Source: Thermasporomyces sp040195635 (GTDB taxonomy: Bacteria > Actinomycetota > Actinomycetes > Propionibacteriales > Actinopolymorphaceae). From it: a DNA stretch of 64,000 nucleotides. Positions 32,156-40,285 of this stretch are shown one piece after another. The translations under genes and the position numbers were made by a program. The notes below the pieces were generated by a model. That model saw only the letters and a program-made list of their open reading frames with translations. It had not been told where the DNA came from and did no database searches. How positions within the stretch are numbered: the stretch's first letter is position 1; every line of letters begins with the position of its first letter. The stretch is from the NCBI RefSeq assembly GCF_040195635.1, contig NZ_JBEFTX010000016.1, positions 62,001-126,000 on the forward strand. Reading direction: 5' to 3'.

Positions 32156-33595
32156 GTGGCCTCGGTTCCGAGCATCTCGTACTCCATCACCGTACGACTG
32201 GAAGTCCCCGCCGGCGGGCGGGCGGTCAGTGAGCTCACGGCCGCCGTCGAGCACGCGGGCGGCAGCGTCACCGCACTCGACGTCACGGCCTCTGGCCACG
32301 AACGTCTCCGGATCGACGTCACCTGTGCGGCCACCGACACGGCCCACGCCGACCAGCTCGTCGAGGTCCTGCGTGAGGTCGCCGGCGTCACGATCCACAA
32401 GGTCTCCGACCGGACCTTCCTCATGCACCTCGGCGGCAAGATCGAGATGCAGGCGAAGCACCCGATCCGCAACCGTGACGACCTGTCGATGGTCTACACA
32501 CCCGGCGTCGCCCGGGTTTCCCAGGCGATCGCCCGCAACCCCGACGACGCCCGCCGACTCACCATCAAGCGCAACAGCATCGCCGTGGTGAGCGACGGCT
32601 CGGCCGTACTCGGGCTCGGCAACATCGGCCCGCAGGCGGCCCTGCCGGTGATGGAGGGCAAGGCGGCACTGTTCAAGCGGTTCGCCGGGATCGACGCCTG
32701 GCCGATCTGTCTCGACACCCAGGACGCCGACACGATCGTCGAGGTCGTCCGGTGCATCGCCCCCGGCTTCGCCGGTATCAACCTCGAGGACATCTCGGCC
32801 CCCCGCTGTTTCGAGATCGAACGCCGGCTGCGCGAACAGCTCGACATCCCCGTCTTCCACGACGACCAGCACGGCACGGCGATCGTGGTCCTCGGCGCCC
32901 TCACCAACGCCCTGCGCTTCGTCGGCAAGGACATCGCCCAGATCCGCATCGTCATGTCCGGCGCGGGTGCGGCCGGCAGCGCGATCCTGCGCCTGTTGCT
33001 CGCAGCGGGGGCGAAGGACGTCATCGTCGCCGACGTCGAGGGGGTGATCCACGCCCGACGCGACGGACTGTCGCCGGAGCTGCGCTGGATCGCCGACCGT
33101 ACGAACCACGCACAGTATGCCGGCGACGTTCGCGGATCGGTCGCCGAGGCGGACGTCTTCATCGGCGTCTCGGCGCCGAACATCCTCACCGGCGCCGACA
33201 TCGCGACGATGAACCCGGGCGCGATCGTGTTCGCGCTCGCCAACCCCGATCCCGAGGTCGACCCGGCACAGGCTCGCGAGCACGCGACGGTGGTCGCGAC
33301 CGGCCGCAGCGACTACCCCAACCAGATCAACAACGTTCTGGCGTTCCCTGGTGTCTTCCGCGGGCTGCTCGACGCGCACAGCCACAAGGTCGACGAGGGC
33401 ATGCTGCTCGCGGCCGCCCAGGCGATCGCCGCCGTTGTCACCGACGACGAGCTCAACGCCAACTACGTGATCCCGAGCGTCTTCCACCCGGACGTCCACG
33501 GTGCAGTGGCGGCGGCGGTGCGCTCTGCCGTCTCCGCGAGTGCGGCGGGCGCGCCAGGTGCCGGTGGGGCGGCGGGCGCGACCGGCGGGAGCTGA
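32156..33595 (+). CDS. Malic enzyme with N-terminal ACT-like domain
   Basis: 479 residues from GTG 32156 after AGAGAGGACGG. Residues 8-90 look like an ACT regulatory domain (SITVRLEVPAGGRAVSELTA). The catalytic part follows: MVYTPGVARVSQAIA, SDGSAVLGLGNIGPQAALPV, INLEDISAPRCFEIERRL, PVFHDDQHGTAIVVLGAL, the NAD(P) motif MSGAGAAGSAI, and GRSDYPNQINNVLAFPGVFR. It decarboxylates malate to pyruvate with reduction of NAD or NADP; cofactor choice cannot be fixed by eye. The C-terminal 20 residues are an Ala/Gly tail. The ACT domain suggests amino-acid or other small-molecule control. Confidence 0.93.
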   Translation: MASVPSISYSITVRLEVPAGGRAVSELTAAVEHAGGSVTALDVTASGHERLRIDVTCAATDTAHADQLVEVLREVAGVTIHKVSDRTFLMHLGGKIEMQAKHPIRNRDDLSMVYTPGVARVSQAIARNPDDARRLTIKRNSIAVVSDGSAVLGLGNIGPQAALPVMEGKAALFKRFAGIDAWPICLDTQDADTIVEVVRCIAPGFAGINLEDISAPRCFEIERRLREQLDIPVFHDDQHGTAIVVLGALTNALRFVGKDIAQIRIVMSGAGAAGSAILRLLLAAGAKDVIVADVEGVIHARRDGLSPELRWIADRTNHAQYAGDVRGSVAEADVFIGVSAPNILTGADIATMNPGAIVFALANPDPEVDPAQAREHATVVATGRSDYPNQINNVLAFPGVFRGLLDAHSHKVDEGMLLAAAQAIAAVVTDDELNANYVIPSVFHPDVHGAVAAAVRSAVSASAAGAPGAGGAAGATGGS

Positions 33596-33651
33596 CGGCG
33601 TGGAGCGCAGGTCCGCTCGTCTGACGGCGTCGTACGCGGGATCATGAACCT

Positions 33652-34215
33652 ATGAGCAAGGAGTACTACACCGGGCAGCTCCTGGTCGCCTCCCCGGTCC
33701 TGCGCGACCCGAACTTCGCACGGAGCGTCGTTCTCCTGCTGGACCACGACAGCGACGGTGCACTGGGCGTCGTCGTCAACCGGCCCACCGAGCTGCCGGT
33801 CACGTCCGTGCTCGAGTCGTGGACGGGCCTGGTCTGCGAACCCGACGTCCTGTTCCAGGGCGGCCCGGTGGCGACGGACTCCGCCCTCGGCCTGGCCGAG
33901 TTGCCTGCGGGTCTCGGCGGAGGCCCGGTCGGGTGGAAGCGGCTCTACGACCGCCTCGGGCTGGTCGATCTCGACGCCCCGCCGGAACTACTCGCCGGTG
34001 GTCTCGAGGTCCTCCGGGTTTTCGCCGGATACGCCGGGTGGGCGCCTGGCCAGCTCGAGCTCGAGATCAAGGACGGCGGGTGGTACGTCGTGGACGCCGA
34101 GCACGGTGACGCGTTCACCGCTGATCCCGCCGGCCTCTGGCGCCGCGTCCTCCGCCGCCAGCGGGACGAGCTGGCCCTGGTCGCGACGTTCCCCGACGAC
34201 CCGACCATGAACTGA
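33652..34215 (+). CDS. YqgE/AlgH-family protein
   Basis: 187 residues. Clear YqgE/AlgH (DUF179) pattern: YTGQLLVASPVLRDPNFARS, VVLLLDHDSDGALGVVVNRP, VLFQGGPVATDSALGLAEL, VFAGYAGWAPGQLELEI, then DAFTADPAGLWRRVLRRQ. The biochemical role of the family is not settled. In actinobacteria this gene usually lies near DUF3039 and helicase genes, as here. Confidence 0.93.
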   Translation: MSKEYYTGQLLVASPVLRDPNFARSVVLLLDHDSDGALGVVVNRPTELPVTSVLESWTGLVCEPDVLFQGGPVATDSALGLAELPAGLGGGPVGWKRLYDRLGLVDLDAPPELLAGGLEVLRVFAGYAGWAPGQLELEIKDGGWYVVDAEHGDAFTADPAGLWRRVLRRQRDELALVATFPDDPTMN

Positions 34216-34279
34216 CACCCGACCGCCGGGGCCGCGCGACCCGTGATCCCGGTGGCCACCCGTGACTACACTGGCCGGC

Positions 34280-34549
34280 GTGAGTACGCAGCTGAGCCCC
34301 GGTGCACAGACGGTCGAAGAGACGCGCACGGTCCCGTCGCACGGCGACGACGGCGATCACGAGCGCTTCTCCCATTACGTGCCGAAGGACAAGCTCGTCG
34401 ACGCGATGGTCACCGGAACCCCGGTGATCGCGCTCTGCGGCAAGGTGTGGGTGCCGAGCCGGGACCCGGAGAAGTATCCGGTCTGCCCGGAATGCAAGGA
34501 GATCTGGGAAGGCATCCCCAAGGGCGGCGACGGCGACGGCGAGTCCTGA
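34280..34549 (+). CDS. DUF3039 family protein
   Basis: 89 residues if started at GTG 34280. TACACT at 34266-34271 lies eight bases upstream and fits a leaderless -10; GTG 34262 is the alternative. The protein has the DUF3039 core: FSHYVPKDKLVDAMVTGTPV, ALCGKVWVPSRDP, then YPVCPECKEIWE. Cys residues in ALCGK and CPEC suggest one zinc site. Function unknown. Downstream in most relatives comes the helicase gene; here small genes and a VOC gene stand in between. Confidence 0.9.
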   Translation: MSTQLSPGAQTVEETRTVPSHGDDGDHERFSHYVPKDKLVDAMVTGTPVIALCGKVWVPSRDPEKYPVCPECKEIWEGIPKGGDGDGES

Positions 34550-34658
34550 GGTTCCTTCCTCATCCCCAAGAGCTGGCAGCAAGGGTGAGGGCTGACGATC
34601 CCGCCTCAGCCCAGAGCCGGCAGCCGCTGTGAGGGCTGAGGTTCCCGCCTCAGATCCC

Positions 34659-34734
34659 TGCCTCAGCCGAGGGTCACTGCCTCAGCCGAGGGTCACTGCC
34701 TCAGCCGAGGGTCACCGCCTCAGCCGAGGGCTGT
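34659..34734. repeat. Four 19-bp tandem repeats
   Basis: The unit TGCCTCAGCCGAGGGTCAC occurs three times exactly (34659-34677, 34678-34696, 34697-34715) and a fourth time with changes (34716-34734). Each unit contains the small palindrome CCTCAGCCGAGG. The last unit overlaps the end of the small leftward gene. Looser TGAGGGCTGAGG copies lie at 34585-34655. Confidence 0.9.
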
Positions 34735-34938
34735 CGGCGACTCGTCGTTCCACTGCCGGCGGCGTTCGCGGTCGGCACACACGGCCTCCCACGCGTTGCG
34801 CCGTGCGGCGCGGGCGTCGAAGCCCGGGAGTCGCACGGCGAGGCCGCCCACGAGACCGCGGGCGGCCGCCATGGCACTTCGCCGCGATGTGACTGCCGGT
34901 CTCCGCGTATGGGTGGTTGCGGTCGCGGAACGTGCCAT
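34720..34938 (-). CDS. Small protein sharing the RNAWEAVCAD motif (copy 1)
   Basis: 72 residues from ATG 34938, with GGAAGG five bases upstream. The N-terminal half is Arg/Ala/Thr-rich. The C-terminal half, RLPGFDARAARRNAWEAVCA followed by DRERRRQWND, closely matches a second small gene at 35665-36000. No known family recognised. The C-terminus is cut short compared with copy 2, where 19-bp tandem repeats invade the gene end. Confidence 0.55.
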   Translation of the reverse strand: MARSATATTHTRRPAVTSRRSAMAAARGLVGGLAVRLPGFDARAARRNAWEAVCADRERRRQWNDESPTALG

Positions 34939-35125
34939 GGCGGCCTTCCTTCCGACGGCGTTTACTGCTGCCCCCATGCTTTCCGCGCTATGTTGCGTCC
35001 TGATTGCCGCGCGGTCAAACGTCGTCGACGGCAGGTCGGCAAAACCGTGCCAGGCCAGGGGATTCGGCCGCAGTTCGTACCGGAGATAGCTGGTCGGCAT
35101 CGGAACTGTGCGACAGGCTTCAGCC

Positions 35126-35521
35126 ATGACTATCCGAATTCAGTGCCTGGTCATCGATTCGGGGGAACCTGCGGCGCTTGCCCGTTTCTGGGCGTCCGCA
35201 CTTGGCTGGCGGGTGACGTACGAAGACGATGCCGAGTCGGTCGTCGAACCACCGGAGGACAGCGGCCTGGTCGACGTCGTACCCGACCTGCTCTTCGTCA
35301 AGGTCGCCGACGAAAAGCGCGGCAAGAACCGGCTGCACCTCGACCTTCGCCCGGCCGACCAGGACGCCGAGGTCGAGCGCCTGCTTGCACTCGGTGCGCG
35401 GCACGTGGACATCGGTCAGGCCGAGGCACGCTGGGTGGTGTTGGCCGATCCCGAGGGCAACGAGTTGTGTGTCCTCCCGCCGCGCCAGCCCGAGGCGTCC
35501 GCCCAGCGGGAAGGAGCCTGA
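35126..35521 (+). CDS. VOC-family protein (Glyoxalase_6-like)
   Basis: 131 residues from ATG 35126. Pattern of small actinobacterial glyoxalase-like proteins: IRIQCLVIDSGEPAALARFW, ASALGWRVTYEDD, PDLLFVKVADEKRGKNRLHL, LRPADQDAEVERLLALGARH, and DPEGNELCVLPP. His in NRLHLDLR and Glu in GNELCVL sit where metal ligands can lie. Function not deducible. It is flanked by two leftward copies of a small unknown gene. Confidence 0.85.
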   Translation: MTIRIQCLVIDSGEPAALARFWASALGWRVTYEDDAESVVEPPEDSGLVDVVPDLLFVKVADEKRGKNRLHLDLRPADQDAEVERLLALGARHVDIGQAEARWVVLADPEGNELCVLPPRQPEASAQREGA

Positions 35522-35664
35522 CCACGCGCTCGAGCCGGATACCGACCGAGTTCGTTGGGTGAGGGGCGCCTTCGTACGAAACGCGCTCGCGTGAGGGTGC
35601 CCTTGATCCAATCGGCCCCGCCGAACGACAGCGGCGCGAGGTGCCCCCGGACCGACAGGCAGCC

Positions 35665-36000
35665 TCAGGGTTGGGCTCGGGAACTTGCCTGGCGGTTGGT
35701 CCCTCCCGACACCGGCGCGGTCGTACGCCGCCGGGTCGGACGCCTGGTCGAACGGCCGGCGGGAGTCCCTGCCGGGTGTCTGGTCGCGTTGAGGGTGAGT
35801 TCGACCACGTCGTTCCACTGCTGGCGGCGTTGCAGGTCGGCGCAGACCGCCTCCCAGGCGTTGCGCTGCGCGGCGTCGCCGTCGAGGCCGGGGAGGCGGG
35901 CGACCATCCGTCCGACGACCCTCCGCGCGGTGTCCACGAAGCTTCGTGGTGCGGGTGGTACGGATGTCGCGCCAGACCCCGCTGCGGCATCGTCGGCCAT
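35665..36000 (-). CDS. Small protein sharing the RNAWEAVCAD motif (copy 2)
   Basis: 111 residues from ATG 36000 after GAGGAG. Centre: RMVARLPGLDGDAAQRNAWE then AVCADLQRRQQWNDVVELTL, matching copy 1 at 34720-34938. The last 45 residues are a Thr/Arg/Pro-rich tail. No signal peptide, no membrane segment. The two copies, on the same strand 730 bases apart with a VOC gene between, point to a local duplication. The 291-base gap to the helicase gene shows no other gene. Confidence 0.6.
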   Translation of the reverse strand: MADDAAAGSGATSVPPAPRSFVDTARRVVGRMVARLPGLDGDAAQRNAWEAVCADLQRRQQWNDVVELTLNATRHPAGTPAGRSTRRPTRRRTTAPVSGGTNRQASSRAQP

Positions 36001-36291
36001 CGTTGCTCCTCAGTGCGTCCCCCCGACATGGCGTGTGCGCCGAGGTCGGTCTCTGCTCCGATATTCCCCACACTCGGTTGCCAGATGATTACAGGTTGGT
36101 CAAGCCTCCTCAAGGAAATCGCCGAAGTTCCCGCCGCGTCGCGGAACCACCAGCCATCCACCTACCAGTGCGGCCCGGATATCAAACCGCCGCGACGGCA
36201 GGACCGTCCGGGCCCGGCGGGACATGTCCGCGGGCCGGGTTAGGCTCGCGCAGATTCGTCGGTATGTCCTGCTCGATCGGAAGGGACGGGT

Positions 36292-38070
36292 GTGACAGCG
36301 TCCGGGTCGACAAGCCAGCTTCGCCAGACCGCCGTTCCAGGACCGTGGGGACACCTCCGCGGATGGCAACAGGAGGCACTCGAGCGTTACCAGGCGGCCA
36401 GCCCGCGCGACTTCCTCACGGTCGCGACGCCAGGCGCGGGCAAGACCGCCTTCGCGTTGACCGTGGCCGCCGACCTGCTCGCCCGCCGGGTGGTCGAACG
36501 CCTCATCGTCGTCACCCCGACCGAGCACCTGAAACGCCAGTGGGCCGACGCTGCGACTCGCGGAGGGATCGCGCTCGATCCGGCGTTTTCCGGACGCAAG
36601 GGGCGCACCAGCCGCGACTACGCCGGGGTGGTCGTGACCTACGCCGGCGTGGCGGCGGCGACGCTCGCCCTGCGAGTGCGCTGTGAACGGTTCAAGACGC
36701 TCGTCATCCTCGACGAGATCCATCACGCGGCCGACGCGCTCACCTGGGGCGACGCGGTGCGGGAGGCGTTCGAGCCCGCGACCAGACGGCTCAGCCTCAC
36801 CGGCACACCGTTTCGCAGCGACACCAACCCCATTCCGTTCGTCACCTATGTGTCCGACACCGACGGCGCGCCGCGCAGTGCCGCCGACTACAGCTACGGC
36901 TATGGGCCGGCACTCGCCGACGGGGTCGTGCGACCGGTTCTGTTCCTTGCGTACTCCGGCGATCTTCGGTGGCGCACCAGCGCCGGCGACGAGGTGGCAG
37001 CCAGGCTCGGCACCCCGCTCACCAAGGACATGGCGGCCCAGGCCTGGCGAACCGCGCTCGATCCGGCCGGCGACTGGATCCAGTCCGTCCTGCGAGCCGC
37101 CGACACCAGGCTCACCGAAGTACGCCGGCACGTGCCCGACGCCGGCGGCCTGGTGATCGCGACCGACCAGGAGTCGGCCCGCGCCTACGCCAAGATCCTC
37201 GGCAAGATCGCCGGTGAACGACCGGTCGTCGTGCTGTCCGACGAACCGAGCGGCAGCAAACGAATCGGGGAGTTCGCCGCCGACGAACGCCGCTGGATGG
37301 TCGCCGTGCGCATGGTGAGCGAAGGTGTCGACGTCCCACGCCTCGCCGTCGGCGTCTACGCGACCGCCACCCAGACGCCGCTGTTCTTCGCACAGGCGGT
37401 GGGGCGTTTCGTGCGGGCGCGACGACGTGGCGAGACGGCGTCCCTGTTCCTGCCGACGGTCCCGGTGCTGCTGCAGTACGCCGCGGAGATGGAGACCGTC
37501 CGCGACCACGTCCTGGGCAAGCCGGTCCATGACGACGACGACATCTTCGCCGCCGAGGAGGCGCTGCTCGCAGAGGCGGCGCGGGGCGACTCCGAGGCCG
37601 ACCTGCTGGAGGAGAAGCGGTTCCAGGCGCTGGGATCGCAGGCGGCGTTCGACCGGTTGGTCTACGACGGCAACGAGTTCGGGGGAGAGCTGGGCGCGGA
37701 CGAGACGGAGTTCCTCGGCATTCCCGGGCTGCTGGAGCCGCATCAGGTCAGCGAGCTGCTGCGTCGGCGGCGTACGTCTCCTTCGCCCTCCGCCGACGGG
37801 GCGCCGACGACGGGTGGGGCGGCGGCGGGTGGCTCCGCAGGTACGGAGCGCGCCGCGCCCGGTCCGGCGTACGAACAGTTGGGGGTCCTCCGCCGCGAAC
37901 TCAATGGCCTGGTCGCCGCCTGGCACCATCGCACCGGCCAACCGCACGGCGCCATCCACGCCGAGTTGCGCCGGGTCTGCGGCGGACCGCTCGCGATCCA
38001 GGCGTCGGCCGAACAGTTGCAGGACCGGATCGACACGATCAGGTCCTGGGCTACCGCTCGCCGTTCCTGA
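36292..38070 (+). CDS. DEAD/DEAH-box (superfamily II) helicase
   Basis: 592 residues from GTG 36292 after AAGGGA at 36281-36286. Motif I ATPGAGKTAF, motif Ia VVTPTEHLKRQWADA, motif II LDEIHHAAD (DEIH), motif III SLTGTPFRSD. Then a helicase C-terminal part with VAVRMVSEGVDVPRLAVGVY (motif V) and FFAQAVGRFVRARR (motif VI). An acidic spacer and a C-terminal helical domain (residues about 510-590) follow. In actinobacteria this helicase commonly lies near DUF3039 and YqgE. Probably acts on DNA or RNA, with the cellular role unknown. Confidence 0.9.
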   Translation: MTASGSTSQLRQTAVPGPWGHLRGWQQEALERYQAASPRDFLTVATPGAGKTAFALTVAADLLARRVVERLIVVTPTEHLKRQWADAATRGGIALDPAFSGRKGRTSRDYAGVVVTYAGVAAATLALRVRCERFKTLVILDEIHHAADALTWGDAVREAFEPATRRLSLTGTPFRSDTNPIPFVTYVSDTDGAPRSAADYSYGYGPALADGVVRPVLFLAYSGDLRWRTSAGDEVAARLGTPLTKDMAAQAWRTALDPAGDWIQSVLRAADTRLTEVRRHVPDAGGLVIATDQESARAYAKILGKIAGERPVVVLSDEPSGSKRIGEFAADERRWMVAVRMVSEGVDVPRLAVGVYATATQTPLFFAQAVGRFVRARRRGETASLFLPTVPVLLQYAAEMETVRDHVLGKPVHDDDDIFAAEEALLAEAARGDSEADLLEEKRFQALGSQAAFDRLVYDGNEFGGELGADETEFLGIPGLLEPHQVSELLRRRRTSPSPSADGAPTTGGAAAGGSAGTERAAPGPAYEQLGVLRRELNGLVAAWHHRTGQPHGAIHAELRRVCGGPLAIQASAEQLQDRIDTIRSWATARRS

Positions 38071-38219
38071 CGCGGGCCGGCCCAGGTGCGGGCCGCCCGG
38101 CGGTCCCGGGCTGGTCGGCTCGGGGGCGACCCACGACGCTGGCCAACATCCGCCCACGCCACGTGGTGTCGCACACAGTCGGCCACACCGCACCCACGAT
38201 CGTGCTGTACTGCGGTCTC

Positions 38220-38864
38220 ATGACCGAGCAGACATCGCAAGCCGCCCTTGACGACTATCTCGCCGGGCGGTTCTGGGCAGAAGACCAGCTCCTGAAGGAC
38301 CTGCGCGCCGACATCGCCGCGCGTGCGCCGCGGATCAACATCAGCCCCGAGGCCGGCGCGACCCTCGCCACCCTGGTCCACGCCGTCAATGCCACCAGGA
38401 TCCTCGAGGTCGGCACCCTCTTCGGCTACAGCGGGACCTGGCTCGCCCGCGCGCTCCCTGCAGGGGGCCACCTCGACACTCTCGAACTCTCGCCGGTCCA
38501 CGCCGAAGCCGCACGGGAGTGGTTCGACCGGGCTGGCGTCGGTGACAAGGTGACCGTCCACCTGGGAGACGCGGGGGAGACGCTCGCGTCGCTGGATGGT
38601 GCGTACGACATGGTCTTCATCGACGCCGACAAGGAGGGCTACCCGAGCTATCTCGACCACGCCCTGCGCCTGGTCCGGCCCGGCGGGCTGATCCTTGCCG
38701 ACAACATCCACCAGCGTGGCCGGCTGGCCGCTGCCGCCGAGGACGACGCCAGCGTGCGTGCCATCCGCACCTACGTCGAACGGATCGCCAGCGACCCGCG
38801 GCTGCGTTCGACCGTCCTGCCGCTCGGCGATGGCCTGTCGCTGACCGTCGTCTCCGCAACCTGA
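38220..38864 (+). CDS. SAM-dependent O-methyltransferase (family 3, caffeoyl-CoA type)
   Basis: 214 residues from ATG 38220. Pattern: ISPEAGATLATLVHAVNATR, ILEVGTLFGYSGTWLARALP (motif I), LDTLELSPVHAEAAREWF, then MVFIDADKEGYPSYLDHAL with the metal-binding Asp, and GGLILADNIHQRGRL with Asp-Asn. These residues bind the divalent metal used by this family to methylate catechol-like or other hydroxyls. No ribosome site is obvious, so it may be leaderless. It precedes the toxin operon but is separated by a hairpin. Confidence 0.9.
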   Translation: MTEQTSQAALDDYLAGRFWAEDQLLKDLRADIAARAPRINISPEAGATLATLVHAVNATRILEVGTLFGYSGTWLARALPAGGHLDTLELSPVHAEAAREWFDRAGVGDKVTVHLGDAGETLASLDGAYDMVFIDADKEGYPSYLDHALRLVRPGGLILADNIHQRGRLAAAAEDDASVRAIRTYVERIASDPRLRSTVLPLGDGLSLTVVSAT

Positions 38865-38897
38865 CCAGGAGCGGCAGTTGTCCACAGCGGCCGTGAG

Positions 38898-38926
38898 CAA
38901 GATCATTGCGGAGCGCGCTGATCTTG
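38898..38926. promoter_or_regulatory. Inverted repeat before the toxin operon
   Basis: CAAGATCA (38898-38905) and TGATCTTG (38919-38926) form perfect 8-bp arms with a 13-base spacer, 14 bases upstream of the WXG100-like gene. TTACGGT (38927-38933) could be a -10 seven bases before the ATG. The repeat could be an operator for the toxin operon or the terminator of the methyltransferase gene. Confidence 0.4.
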
Positions 38927-38939
38927 TTACGGTTCCGGC

Positions 38940-39278
38940 ATGGCGGAGGTCCATGTACGTCCCGAAAGCATCCACCTTGCGGCGCGCAAGGTGGACGGGG
39001 CGGGCCAGGACTGGGGCGAGTCCGTCGAGGGACTGACCTCACACATGGACGCCACCGGGGATCCGTACGGCGGCGACGGGCTCGGGAGTGCGCTCAAGGA
39101 GATGTACGAAGCGGCGGGCCCGGCCGCATTGACCTACTTCGCCGAGACCGGATTCTGCGTCGTGGAGACGGCCGTCGCCATGAACCAGCTCGCTGATGCC
39201 TACACCAGGGTGGAGGCGGACAACACCGAGCAGGCCACCAGGGTCGAGGCCATCCTGGACGGCCTGGACACTCCCTGA
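38940..39278 (+). CDS. WXG100-like small protein of a type VII secretion-type locus
   Basis: 112 residues, mostly helical, from ATG 38940. Two helices joined near residues 40-55 with a DWGESVEGL turn on the first helix and an A-x-A-x-x-x-L-A-D-A-Y second helix (AVAMNQLADAYTRVEADNTE). This resembles EspC/WXG100-like partners that pair with larger secreted toxins. No signal peptide, as expected for type VII substrates. The next gene begins at the last base of its stop codon, so the two are tightly coupled. A chaperone or co-secreted partner role for the toxin is inferred. Confidence 0.65.
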   Translation: MAEVHVRPESIHLAARKVDGAGQDWGESVEGLTSHMDATGDPYGGDGLGSALKEMYEAAGPAALTYFAETGFCVVETAVAMNQLADAYTRVEADNTEQATRVEAILDGLDTP

Positions 39279-40285
39279 TGGGTCTCGAACTTCCGCCCGG
39301 TCTCATCCAGGCCCTCCACTACGCCGGCTGCTACTGGCCGGAAGCCGACGAGACCGCGCTGCAGCGCTGCGGTGAGGCCTGGCTCGGCTTCGCCTTCAGC
39401 GCCGAGGGAAGCTCTGAGCAGGCGGTGCTCGCCGTCGACGGCATGGCCCGGGAGAACGAGGGACCGGGGATCGACGCGTTCGAGGACTACTGGGAGAAGG
39501 TCGCGGGCGAGCGCGGCTACCTCGTCAGCTCCGAGATCGTCGCCATCGGCATCGCGGTCGCGTTCTTCCAGGCGGCGATGCTGGTGCTGGTGCTGAAGCT
39601 GCTCGTCATCGTCCAGCTCATTGCCCTCACCATCATCCTCGCCGCCGCGATCGCCGCCGCGTTCTTCACGGTCGGCGCCTCGCTGGCCGTGGCGGCCGAG
39701 GCTGCCGTCACGGTGAACCGGGTGATCGTCATCGCCGTCCAACTCACGACCACGCTGGTACGCACGCTCGGTCCCGTGCTCGCACGGCTGGTCCGCGACC
39801 TCCTGAACGAACAGGTCCAGCGTCTGGATGGTCGGCCGATCCATGCGTCCGAGCACGGAGTCGATGCGTACGAGACCGGCGAGGAACGCGAAGAAGCGGC
39901 CCACGAGTACGAACGTCGCAAGCAGGAGCTCGCCGTCGACCCGGCGATCGGGGGAACGAGTCCTGGAACCGAACGCGAAGCCGAAGTGGCGCTCGGGTTG
40001 GAGGCGACGGGAACCATGTCGAAGCCGGTGACACGCGCGGACAACGAGCGAGCCGATTTCACCGAGGGATCGGGACAGGACTGGGACGTCAAGGGGTATC
40101 AGACTCGCGAGGAACCCGGCCGCACCTACGATCGAACCAGGGCAGAGACCGGCATCCAGAAGAAACTCGATCGAGATATCCATGTCGCCCTTGACACCAG
40201 CAAACTGTCCCGCGAGGACTTCAACGACCTCAAGGCCCTGGTTCAATCGCACCCTGAATGGTCGGGGAAGGTCGTGATCTACTGA
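39278..40285 (+). CDS. Polymorphic toxin with CpnT-like N-terminus and CdiA-C-like nuclease end
   Basis: 335 residues. Residues 5-75 resemble the WXG100-like N-terminal domain of CpnT-type toxins (GLIQALHYAGCYWPEADETA, QRCGEAWLGFAF). Residues 83-165 are long hydrophobic stretches, perhaps two to three membrane-inserting helices. After a charged linker the last 100 residues match the CdiA C-terminal nuclease pattern: EREAEVALGLEATG, ADFTEGSGQDWDVKGYQ with Asp 270 and Lys 272 as PD-(D/E)XK-like residues, and HVALDTSKLSREDFNDLKAL. A contact-delivered DNase or tRNase is likely. The stop overlaps the start of the pentapeptide gene, the usual place for an immunity protein. Confidence 0.7.
   Translation: MGLELPPGLIQALHYAGCYWPEADETALQRCGEAWLGFAFSAEGSSEQAVLAVDGMARENEGPGIDAFEDYWEKVAGERGYLVSSEIVAIGIAVAFFQAAMLVLVLKLLVIVQLIALTIILAAAIAAAFFTVGASLAVAAEAAVTVNRVIVIAVQLTTTLVRTLGPVLARLVRDLLNEQVQRLDGRPIHASEHGVDAYETGEEREEAAHEYERRKQELAVDPAIGGTSPGTEREAEVALGLEATGTMSKPVTRADNERADFTEGSGQDWDVKGYQTREEPGRTYDRTRAETGIQKKLDRDIHVALDTSKLSREDFNDLKALVQSHPEWSGKVVIY

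Noticed and set aside
34659..34734. Possible CRISPR array from evenly spaced repeats
   Set aside because: The units are directly adjacent with no spacers and no cas genes nearby, so this is a simple tandem repeat. The arrays at 45408 and 56398 fail for the same reason.
36100..38193. A 697-codon open frame antisense to the helicase gene
   Set aside because: It is an Arg/Gly/Ala-rich frame created by high GC on the opposite strand of a gene with clear helicase motifs; it has no domain and no ribosome site.
39278..40285. Reading the toxin gene as a plain membrane protein
   Set aside because: The N-terminal CpnT-like segment, the charged linker and the D-W-D-V-K-containing end, plus the coupled downstream gene, fit a polymorphic toxin better.
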